A DNA stretch of 64,000 bases from Euptelea pleiosperma (taxonomy: Eukaryota > Streptophyta > Magnoliopsida > Ranunculales > Eupteleaceae), in NCBI GenBank assembly GCA_035048495.1, contig CM068553.1, positions 12,788,520-12,852,519 on the forward strand. The letters are read 5' to 3'. The position numbers and the translations under genes were made by a program. This document shows positions 24,201-36,200 of the stretch, one piece after another. Under the pieces are notes generated by a model. The model saw only the letters and a list, made by a program, of their open reading frames with translations, had not been told where the DNA came from and did not search any database. Each line of letters starts with the position of its first letter. Position 1 is the first letter of the stretch.

Positions 24201-27200
24201 AGAGGTAGAATTTAAGGCAATGGCCCATGGCTTGTGTGAGATACTCTGGCTGAAGATGTTGGTGGCTGAACTTGGCTTTCCAGTCTTGGGACCCATGAGC
24301 TGGTACTGTGACAAGAAGGCGGCTATCAGCATTGCTCACAATCCGGTGCAACATGATCGGGCCAAGCATATTGAAGTGGATTGCCACTTCATTCGGGAGA
24401 AGATTGTATCTGGGGAGGTTTGTATCCCCTTTGTGAAGACAGACAAGCAAGTAGCAGATGTCTTCACCAAAGGAGTTCCCAGTTGGCAACTTCATAGATG
24501 TTTATGCAAGTTGGGCATGAAAGATATCTATGCGCCAACTTGAGGTGGAGTGTTATCAGATACGTAGAAATACGTATTTATCTTGTATAGGGGTATTTCT
24601 GTAAATACCTCTTATGAGGGGTATACTTGTCTCTTTTATGTAACCCTTTATATAAATAAGATTTACGGGGTCATTGTGAATTAAGCACAATTGACATCCT
24701 TTCTCCCTCTCTTCTCTACTCTCTATTCTCTCTTCTCTAAACCTAACCCTAACCCTAATTCCTCAAATGCAACTGAAATGAACTGCTAGTTCTGATTGTG
24801 TCATCAACCTGAAACAGGTGGGCAACTGAGTACTTATTGGTTTCTTTTCTCGGACTACTTATTTTTGTAGCAAAAGTGCAAAACAGATAAAACCCGAATC
24901 CAACTTGTAATAAGGTATGATTTTTGGGTACATTAGTAATCGGGCTGAATGAGTTGTAAACACCTAATTGCTTATCTCTTAGGGGATTGCATCTCAGTAG
25001 TACTCAAGAACAGTCTAGCAAACCGTCAAAATTGACCTTTTGCATAGAAGATATTGTAGGGCTGGTTAGAGTCGGACCTGCAATTTTTCCATGTATCCTA
25101 TTGCGCTTATTGGTTGGTAGATAATAGAATACCTTTACACTTTATTCTAATGTAGACCACGAATATTGTCCACTGGAACAAATTTATCCTGATGTGGAGG
25201 TCCTCCTTAGGCCATCACCATTAGATGGTCCTCGTGGACAAATCTGAAGGATCATCGAATGGCATGGATCCTAAGGAGAACATCCTCCTCAGGAAGAAAG
25301 CAAAATTTTCCAACCAGTGCACGGCCACACCAGTTAGTGTAACCAACTTTCGCTATTGGGAAAAGAAGAGTCACTAAACTCTATTACCGAGGCTCTTTAA
25401 TGTATTGAAAATGTTCATTTCGTAAAATGTTCTTCCCTTTCCAAACTTTTTTGAACTGAACCAAACACCAGAAAATGTTCATTTTCCTAAAAAACATTTT
25501 GTTTTATGCTCTTTTCTTGCAAAGGGAGTAGTCTTACTAATGATAGACTAGGAGTGTAATGAATTGAAACTTGACATTGCTGGTTCAAAATATTTAAAAA
25601 AAAACCATTATAGCTTGAGGCAGTAGAAGTGACAAAGTTACGATGCTGTATTTCATTTCAATCATTATCATATTCATGCATGCATTTTTTATTCTTGTTG
25701 ATCGTTGGAATGTAAATTTATCTTCCTCACAAAACAATTCATAAGAAAATGAGTACCATAAAATCTTTTGGAGCTGCCGCAGCCATTATTACACTTCTTT
25801 TCTCAGTTTTCTTTTGGGTTCAGTCAGAATAGAAATCAGGTTTTCAAATAAATATCTATACCTACCAAAATGTGGTAAAAGAGGACTAGGAAAATGCACA
25901 TTAGAGGAAGATGGAGAGAGACAGGATGATGACAGGCCTGCTGTTCACTTTGAAAAAACTAGGTCAGAGAAAAGGGAACTCGACTAGACATAAGAAAAAC
26001 CAGAACTTTAGCCTCCCAGAGAATATTTGGTAGTATTATAACTGCAATAGCAATTAGGTAGCAACCATTCAATACCCTTATGTTTGGAGCTGAACACAAC
26101 TAGGTGTAACGGAAATATTGTTGTCAGGGACCTACTTGTAATATCTTATATTCTACAGGGGGCCCTTGTAATATTGTAAAACTTCACTTAATATATATAT
26201 ATTGGGTGAAATCGTGTAGGCTATTCTAAGCTCTACACGATTTCTCCTCTTCCCCCAATTCTCTTCTCCTCTCCTCTCTTCCATCTTTAACCCTAATCTC
26301 TTATCCTGGTTACGATCCAAGATTACAACATGGTATTAGAACATGGTTATGTAACCATGGCTCAATCCTAGAGGTCTGAAGAACCCTAGGGATTGCGAAA
26401 TTCGATGCGAATAGCTCTTTCCAAAGAAGGAGATCATCTCCCATGGATAGCCGCAAGCTTTAGAAGAGTCTGAAACTCTAGCCGCCCACTCCAAAAGGTT
26501 GGAGAAGTTCTCCCAGGCCTAGCCGCCCACTCTAGAAGCCTGGAGAAGAGCTATCAGGCATAGCCGCCCACTCCAAAAGGCTAGAAAAGAACCACCAAGC
26601 CTAACCGCCCCTTCCAAAAGGTCAGAGAAGACCTTCTGGACCTAGCCGCAGGTCTCAAAAGAGCCCGGAACGTCTCCCTAGTGCTACCGCACCTATCCAG
26701 GAACCTTTTTAGGTCATCGGAACCATTCACAAGTTTCCCGCGAGTGGTTTTTTCTCCAATAGAAAATCTATAAAGGAGTTGTTCCAAAAAGGTCTGAATC
26801 CTGCTGGCGTTGCTCGCAGGAGGCTTTAAAAATAAAAAAGGTGATTTGCACCTCCGCAGCAATAGTTCGGGTGATTTCTTATCAGAAAAGTCTTCTCTAC
26901 TACCATGAGTACATCTGAGGAGTCATCTTCTGCCAAGTCAGAGATCATTGTTGCCCCACCCAGTCTGGGAAGTCATGGTGATCACAGCCCGGGCCTACAG
27001 ATCACTACGATAAAACTCGACGGGACCAACTACCTCGCATGGTCTCAATCTGCCAAGATGTACATCACCGGACGAGGCAAAGCCGGCTATATCACTGGAC
27101 GCATCACTGCACCTGATTCCTCCGATGCCCCGTTTGAGAAGTGGGAAGCGGAAAACTCGATGGTCATGTCATGGCTGCTTCATTCCATGCATCCATCGAT

Positions 27201-30200
27201 CAACACAGGCTTCCTCTTTTTCCCGACTGCCAAGGATATATGGGACACGGCATCTCAGACCTACTCCCAAGATGGAAATTTTGCTAGGATGTATGAACTT
27301 CAGCAGGAGATAGCACATCTGAAGCAAGGCGATCTTCCTTTGGGATCATACTACGCTGCGTTACGTAGCAAGTGGGAAGAGGTAGATCACTACCATACCT
27401 ACACCCCTGCATGTACCAAGGATGCTACAGAGTTCCGAAAGATGATTGTGCGCGGACGCATATTCGAGTTTCTTGGTGGCTTGAACCAGAGCTATGAGCA
27501 AGTTCGAGCCAACATCTTAGGCAGAGATCCACCGCCGTCGACCATTGCACAGGTCTACTCCAAATCCAGAGCGAGGACAGCAGGAGGAGAGCCATGAGCT
27601 CTAAGACAGATGCTGGTGTTCTTTTATCTGAGAAGTCTGCCTTGGCCACTCAGAAATTGAGCAAACCCACATCCAAGAAGGATGGGGATCTTGATGATCG
27701 TGATCGACTCAGATGTGATCACTGTGGCAAGCGTCACCACACTCGGGAGACCTGCTGGAGTCTTCATGGTCGTCCTGCACAGTTCTCTGGGGGGAAAGCA
27801 AGGCTCCTCAAAGAAGCCCTCTGGTAGCAAACATGGAACCTCAGCCACTCATGCCACCAGCCAAGATTCCTCTGATGGCCCTTCCCCACCTAAATCATCC
27901 TTTGCTCAGACAGGTACATCCCATTCAGCCCACCATGTGTCTACGGCACCCATTGGTCCTTCCTAGATCATTGACTCTGGTGCCTCCGATCATATGACTG
28001 GTATGCCATCCCTTTTCTCCACCTATAATATCTGCTTAGGTAAGGACAAGGTCCGCGTGGCCGATGGCACCTTCTCCTCTATCTCAGGGAAGGGCACTAT
28101 CTCTACCACACCCACTTTGTCTTTATCCTCTGTACTTCATGTTCCTAAATTCACCACTAACCTGCTTTCTGTTAGCCATCTTACTAAGAGCCTAAACTGC
28201 AGTGTTACCTTTTTTCCTACTCACTGTGTTTTTCAGGACTGGGGACGAGGCGGATGATTGGCAGTGGTTGTGAGGATGGTGGATTGTACCTGCTCGATAG
28301 CCAGCCGACTTCATATTCTGTTGCACATCAGTCTAGTGCCAATGTCAGTAGTTCTAGCGTTAATAAAGACCTGTTAATGCGATGGCATAACAGGCTAGGT
28401 CAGTTACCGCTTTCAGTCATGAAGAGTCTGTTACCTCAGTTTGCGTCTATTCCATTTTTTGAGTTCAACTGTGAAACTTGTGTACTTGCAAAACAATGTC
28501 GGGTGTCTTTTCCGACCAGTAATAAAAAAAGTACGTTTCATTTACAGCTTGTGCACTCTGATGTTTGGGGACCCAATCCCACCACTTCTATCTTTGGTTT
28601 TCGCTACTTTGTGGTTTTTGTGGATGACTATAGTCGTTACACTTGGATCTACCTTATGAAATCAAAAAATGAGGTGCATACTATCTTTCAGACCTTCCAT
28701 AAAATGGTGTGCAATCAATTGGGCACCACCCTAAAAGTCCTACGCACTGACAATGGGGGAAATACATGTACAGTGGCCTTGCCTCCTACTTTGAAGAGCA
28801 TGGAATTCTTCATCAGACTTCATGTGCCGATACACCTCAACAGAATGGGACCGCTGAGCGAAAGCATCGCCATGTCCTGGAGGTTGCTAGGGCACTTCTT
28901 CTTGGTACTCGGGTACCCAAGGGTTATTGGGCTGACACTGTGTTGACGGCATCCTACTTGATAAATCGGATGCCCTCTCGTGTCTTGGGGTCGAAGTCTC
29001 CCCTTTCACTCCTGTTTCCTTCCTGTCCTGTGTTCTCCATTCCACCTAAGGTCTTTGGTTGTGTTTGCTTTGTTCACGCCCATCACAGGAAGGACAAGTT
29101 AGATCCGAAAGCCGTTCCATGTGTGTTCCTTGGCTATTCGTCCACTCAAAAGGGATATCGGTGTTTCCATCCCTCTACCCGTCGCCGGTTTGTTTCTCTA
29201 GATGTTACCTTTTTTGAGAGTCTTCCCTTCTTCTCGGTTGATCGGACTTCTCTTCAGGGGGAGCTTGGGAGTATTGACGAGAGTCCGATACCTCCACAGG
29301 GAGAGATTCCTCAACCAGTACCCCTTGATTTGCCTGATGAGTCTCTTGTACCCTTGTCCTTATCTCCTACTGACACTGTGCCACAGGATCCACAGCTGAA
29401 GACATATGTCAGACGACGTCAAAAAGAGAAACAGTCCACCATCCAAGCTCACTGCCAGGAAATCCAACTTGATCCAGGTAATCGTGTCCTCAGTGATCCT
29501 CATGATGATATGTCTGTTGCTCCTTCTACTATCCTTCCCATAGACATTGATGTACCTATTGCTCATCGGAAGGGTGTTCGGAACTGTTACCAAGCACTCT
29601 ATCTCTCACTTTGTTTCCTATCAGCAGCTCTCACCATCCTACAGGGCATTTGCTACTTCCCTATCCAGTGTCGCTCTGCCATCCGGTGTCTCAGATGCCC
29701 TCAGCCAGCCTCAGTGGAAAGCAGCCATGCTAGAGGAGATGGCAGCTCTATAAAAGAATGGTACTTGGGATTTGGTTCCATTGCCTAGAGGAAAGAAACC
29801 CGTGGGGTGCAAGTGGGTATATACAGTGAAATACAAAGTAGATGGAAGCATCGACAGGTACAAGGCCCGTCTAGTTGCAAAAGGGTACACACAGACTTAT
29901 GGGATTGACTACCAGGAGATATTTGCTCCTGTGGCCAAGATGAACTCAGTTCAAGTTCTGTTATCTCTCGCGGCAAATTTTTCTTGGCCCCTCCACCAGT
30001 TGGATGTCAAGAATTCCTTCCTCCATGGTGATCTAGAGGAAGAGGTCTACATGACAGGTCCTCCGGGGTTCAGTCCGACTGGGAGTAAGGAACTTGTGTG
30101 CAGACTGAAGAAAGCCTTGTATGGGCTTAAACAGTCACCAAGGGCTTGGTTCGAGAGGTTCAGTTCCGTAGTCAAGAAGATTGGCTACTCGCAGAGTCAG

Positions 30201-33200
30201 GCGGACCACACTCTTTTCATTAAGAGAAGTCAAGGTCGTCTTACTGCTCTTATTGTGTATGTGGATGATATCGTGGTCACAGGAGATGACCCAGATGAAG
30301 TTTGCAGATTGAAAAAATACCTCGGCACAGAGTTCGAAATCAAGGATCTGGGAACCTTGAGATACTTTCTGGGCATTGAGGTTGCTAGGTCAAAGCAGGG
30401 TGTGTTCATCTTACAAAGAAAGTATGTACTTGATCTCCTTCGAGAGTCAGGAAACTTGGGAGCTAAACCAGCCGATACGCCTATAGAGCAGCAACATCGG
30501 CTGAATCTTGTTGATGGGGATCCCATTGCTGATACAGGCCAGTTCCAGAGACTTGTTGGGCGTCTCATCTACCTTTCGCTGACACAACCAGATATTGCAT
30601 ATGCAGTCAGTGTCATCAGTCAGTTCATGCATGCCCCTCGCTCTCCACATCTTGAAGCAGCACACCGAGTGTTACGCTATCTTAAGGGGGATCCTGGGAA
30701 GGGTATCCTGTTTAGTAAGAATGGACACCTGCGAGTTGAAGCTTATACAGACGCTGACTGGGCAGGTTCAGTCACTGACAGACGTTCCACATCAGGGTAC
30801 TGCACATATGTGGGAGGTAATCTGGTGTCTTGGCGCAGCAAGAAGCAACCAGTTGTCGCCCGCTCCAGTACCGAAGCAGAGTACCGTTCTATGGCTCATG
30901 GTGTATGTGAGCTTCTATGGTTGAAGACTATGCTCAGTGAGCTCGGATATCCTGTCAAAGGGTCTATGCAACTGTATTGTGACAATAAAGCAGCCATCAG
31001 CATTGCTCATAATCCAGTTCAACACGACAGGACACAGCACATTGAGGTAGACCGTCACTTCATCAAAGAGAAGCTTGGTCAGGGACTTATTTGCACACCG
31101 TATGTCCATACTGTTGATCAAGTTGCAGATGTGTTAACTAAAGGTGTTACTAAAGGGATCTTAGAGCACCTGTTATCCAAGCTGGGCATGATAGATATCT
31201 TCGCACCAACTTGAGGGGGAGTGTTGTCAGGGACCTACTTGTAATATCTTATATTCTACAGGGGGCCCTTGTAATATTGTAAAACTTCACTTAATATATA
31301 TATATTGGGTGAAATCGTGTAGGCTATTCTAAGCTCTACACGATTTCTCTTCTTCCCCCAATTCTCTTCTCCTCTCCTCTCTTCCATCTTTAACCCTAAT
31401 CTCTTATCCTGGTTACGATCCAAGATTACAACAAATATTTCTTATGAGAGAGTCCCTCCAAAAGGCCACACCTTCATGACATTTATTTTTCAAGTTGCAG
31501 CCAGAAATAATAACATGTCAACTTTCCTAATGGGACAACGTTCACAGAAGGTTTTGATAATGATACCTCGGTGCAAAGTGTAAACAAAATCAAGTCATTC
31601 AATAGAAGAAGGGGTGATACCGTGGTGCAAAGTGTAAACAAAATCAAGTCATCCAATAGAAAAAGAAGAAGTAGAAGAAGAAGAAGAAGAGAAGTCCTAA
31701 GACCCTCTCCCAAGTTCTTTTATGATAAAATAAAATAAAATTTTACAATACCAAGTATGTCCCTGATAAGTACCTCGACCATTCCACCTCAAAAGACCGG
31801 CCTGTCAAGGGGAAGAGGATCGAATTACTTAACCCAGGCACATAACAATCCACCACGCTTAAGAGCCGATGTCACGGCGGCGATCTAGGGGACCCCTTTG
31901 TCCCAAAGAAGGCCTCTCGGAGGCGTGTAGGGGAATTTTTCCCGAAAACACACCCCCCGCAACTCGAACCCCGGACGTGGTGCCCGCTTTGATACCAAAT
32001 GATAAGTACCTCGACCATTCCACCTCAAAAGACCAGCCTGTCAAGGGGAAGAGGATCTAATTACTTAACCCAAGCACATAACAGTCCCATACATAAATAA
32101 ATGTCCATTATGCTCCCTCATCCTAGTGTAGAACATTCATACAAAGGAAATAAACATATCTCAACAATCCCCCTCAAGCGAGGCATAGATGTCTACCATG
32201 CCCAGTGTGCGAAGAAGAAGATGGAACTCGTTTCTAAAAATTCCCTTAGTGAGAATATCTGCTATTTGGTCACTTGATTTGACAAACAGTAAACCAATTT
32301 CGTCAGATGCAACCCGTTCACAGATGAAGTGTCTATCCACTTCAATATGCTTGGTCCTATCATGTTGAACCGGATTGTAGGCAACATTAATGGCTGCTTT
32401 GTTATCACAATAGAGCTTCATGGGCTCTTCAACTTTCATCCCGAGCTCATGAAGAAAGGTCTTTAGCCATAGGAGTTCAGCCACCCCATGAGCCATTGCT
32501 TTGTACTCTACCTTAGTGTTGGATCTAGCCACACCTATCTGTTTCTTGCTCCAGTGTCACTAGATCGCCTCCAACAAACATCCAATAACCAGAGGTGGAT
32601 CTCCTTTCATCAAGAGAACTGGCTCAGTCTACTTCTATATAGGCTTCCAATTTGAGATGTTGGCAACAATAGTTCTTTACCAATGGAAGACTTGAGATAC
32701 CAAAGGATTCTTTCAGCTGCTTCTAAATGAGTGGTTCGGGGGGGCGTGCATGAATTGGATGATAACATTGACTACATATGCAACATCATGTCTTGTTAAA
32801 GACAAGTAGAGGAGCCTCCCAACTAGCCTTTGAAACTATCCTTTATCAGGCAGTGGATCTCCTACTTCCTTGCTCAATCTATTATTGGGACCAATGGGAT
32901 TATAAACTAGTTTTGCACCCAATTTCACAATATCCTTGAGAAGATCCAAGACATACTTCCTTTAGGATATAAAGATTCCTCTCTTGGAGTGAGCAACCTC
33001 AATTCCAAGGAGGTATTTTAGTGTACCCAAATCCTTGATTTCAAATTCTTTAGCCAAGAATATCGTGAGGCCATGAATCTCAAAAGGATAGTTCTCAGTC
33101 ACAATGATATCATCCACATACACAATGAGAGCAGTGATAAAGTTCAGTCCCTTTCACAAAGAAAGTGTGATCACTGATCAGTGTGGCTCTCTGCACATAC

Positions 33201-36200
33201 CCTACTTGACTGCATGCTCTAGATAACTTTTTTAGTCATATATGGATTTATTTAACTTACACACTTTCCCTTCATTCCCTGGAGACTGAAGTCCATGAGG
33301 CATCGCATATACTTCTTCTTTGAGATTGCCAAGAAGAAACACATTCTTTAGATCCAGCTAAAATAAGGGCCATGACAAGTTTGCTGCCAAGTTCAAAAGC
33401 ACAAGGATAAAGTTCATCACCAAGCAAGCCTTAAACATGTCAATTGATTCAATAGCCTTATACTTAACAATGAATATCCACTTGCATCCAACAGCCTCCT
33501 TCAACTTGGGAAGGTCAACTAGGTCCCAAGTATCATTCTTAACAAAGGCCCGCATTTCTTCCTACATCGCTTCTCTCCATTTAGGATGGGAGACAACCTC
33601 TACAACACTAGAAGGAGACAGATGAAAGGGAAGATGTAAAGAAGTGAAGGGAAGAAGACAATAAAGATTAAGAGATGTGTTCAGTGCAATTACACTTGCC
33701 CTTACGTATGGCAATATGAACATCAAGATCATCGAGAGATGTACTAGGGAAAGCTGTAAGAGAAAAGCAATGTTACCTAGATCCAAGGGGTCAGATGGGC
33801 ACGGTAAATCCATTGTGGTTGGGACCTGTCGCCGACAATACACCTTCAGTTCCTTCTGCCCTTCAGTGGTCTCTTGAATAGGAGAGAGTCTCTAGGGTCG
33901 GACACGAATAAATGCAAACGGGAAGAGGACACCATATGTCTCCCCTTGAAGAGAGGTAGTGGGAGGACGACGAAAGGAACGAGTGGACTCAAAGAATGAG
34001 AAATCCATACAGACAAATTTACATCCTGAAATAGGGTCAAAGTTGAGGAGGCAAAGACAAAGGAGTTGTCCAAGCGAGTCAACAGTTGACGAAGTTTCTC
34101 AATCTCCTCGAAAGACATCTGAAGAGGAATACTGGACAGAAATGAGGAACCATCTGTTGACACATGATGTGCTCCACTGTGGTTTCCTCTGAGAGGCCGC
34201 CCAACTAAGTCCCAGCATCTCTCCTTTGTATGCCCAAGCTTACTACAATAATCACACTTGAACTTGTCTTTGTTCTCTGAAATGCGTCATCATCGTCTGC
34301 TCATCTGGCGGTTACCACTAGTGCCTTCCCTAACAATTGAAGAAGAGACAAGTACAGAGTGATCAAGAATAGAATGTGCGACCATAGCAGCCTTATGGGT
34401 TTCTTCACTTAACACAAGTGAATAAACCTCACTAATAGATGGGAGCTCCGCCTCACTCAGAATATGTACATGGATCAACTCATAATAAGAATTCAAGCCT
34501 GCCAGAAAATTGAATACTTGATCCTCCTCATTGAGCCTGCCATGAAAACTGCCATCCTCCGTACACTGCCACTGAACAACCCGATAGTGGTCAAGTTCCT
34601 CCTATTTAGTCTGGAGAGACGAAAAATAGGCAACCCAAGTCTTGTCTCCTTGACGGAGAGATGCATCCTCTTGGCGCAATTGATAAACCCTAGCAATATT
34701 GCAACGTTGAGAATAGGTATGAGCAATAGTGTCCCACACTTCCTTGGTTGTCTCTAAGAACAATAGGTCTCGACTAATGTCGGGCAACATGGAGTTCAAA
34801 AGCCATGAGATAACAAGGGAGTTTTCACAATCCCAATTCTCAAAGAGAGGATTATCAGGTTCTAGTGCTTCAATCTTCGCATTTATGTAACGGGCTTTTC
34901 TTCGACCGAGTATATATTGCTTAGTGGATTGAGACCATTCCAAATAGCTTGTCCCATCTAACTTGACCACCGGTGGTTCCCTTGGCTACACATAAGAGAC
35001 AATCCTAGTGAGGTCACTTCCAAGCCTCTTGAAGGCAATATTCGGACTCAAAACCTTCAACAATGGGCGCAACCGCTCCATAGAAGTAGTAGACTGCAGC
35101 AACCAAGCCCCCAAAGGGAAACTAACCATGCACAAGCTAAAAATGAGTATTGTTCACAAAGATAAATCTTTGCCGGTCACTCAAAACTCCACGGAATGGG
35201 CCATGGTTGGGTTCTTTGTGTAAGGAATATTTTCATATTCAATTTGGCAAAGATTCCGTTTGACATAAAAACATTCTTGTAACCGTTCCTACGAGCACCA
35301 GTGTAGTGTGAAGATGTCGTGGTACGCATACTTCGCCGACTACGTAAAGACTAGAAGACAGAGACAGCAAGAATCAGACGGTTGACGACAGGAGTCATCT
35401 GAGTAACTGCCCATTTGTCAGTTATAGATCGTGTACGCTCGCTTAGGAAGGTAAGTGACTTAGTGGCCATAGGAATATGTTTAAAATGAAAAAAATATAA
35501 TGGTCAAACCTAGTCATTGGACAGACCCGAGTCTAAGTCAAAGAAATTGACTTATGGGAGAGTCCGATCGATTGGAACTTGTCCAATCGATTAGACATAG
35601 CCCAATCGATTGGAGACTCTATGAAATCGATTGGAAGCTACGAGGCAGAACAGAATATATGCCCAATCGATTGTAGACTGTGAAATCGATTGGAGATTAC
35701 GAGGCAGAACATGTTAAAAGCCAAATCGATTGGAGACTGTGTGAAATCGATTGGAGCCTTCGGGACAGAATTTTATTTGAGGTCAATCGATTGGAGATCT
35801 CTGTGTAATCGATTGGAGCCTATAGAACAGGAAATTTATTGAGGCCAATCGATTGGACACTTATACCCAATCGATTGGACATAACCCAATCGATTGGACC
35901 CAGAGTACAGTCGATTGGACTTAACACGAACTCAGTTTTTCTCAGATCCGAAATTCTTGGTTCCACTCTCCCATGTTCTACACGACTCAGGGTCACGAAT
36001 TCTATAAATACAACCCTTCTATACCTTCTCTAAACATACACAAACACAGAGACACAGAGTGACTCAATCTTCCAAGAGAGAGAAGAAAATGTTTATTTAT
36101 TAGAGTGTGCATTCGAAGAGCAATAAGCTTGTTTCTCATTCACATCTTGTCAGTTTGTTCCTCTTCTTGATCAAAGCCAACTGTTTGATCCATTCCTCAG

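Larger units (their letters stand above)
19198..24774 (+). mobile_element. Copia B, complete but inactive Ty1/copia element
   Basis: A 5577-bp element with both LTRs, primer site, gag and pol, flanked by GAAAT (19193-19197 and 24775-24779). LTRs differ by about 8 substitutions and one 6-bp unit, so it is clearly older than copia C. Domain order is gag, protease, integrase, reverse transcriptase, RNase H, as in Pseudoviridae-type elements. It lies in intron 4, antisense to the host gene, and is the same family as copia A. Multiple stops and frameshifts. Confidence 0.95.
26119..31433 (+). mobile_element. Copia C, recently inserted Ty1/copia element
   Basis: A 5315-bp element with 212-bp LTRs that differ at one base, flanked by AATAT (26114-26118 and 31434-31438). 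Gag, protease, integrase, reverse transcriptase and RNase H are all recognisable. The reverse transcriptase to RNase H part is one open frame of 480 residues (29772-31214). Even so, about seven point lesions interrupt the polyprotein upstream. It is inserted in intron 4, antisense to the host gene. It is the youngest LTR element in the window by LTR identity. Confidence 0.96.

Noticed and set aside
26581..26862. Minus-strand 93-residue frame in the copia C leader
   Set aside because: It arises from the 41-bp tandem units read in reverse; no sign of a gene.
31869..32060. Open frames on both strands within the TRIM
   Set aside because: Short, explained by the TRIM repeats and interior; no domain.
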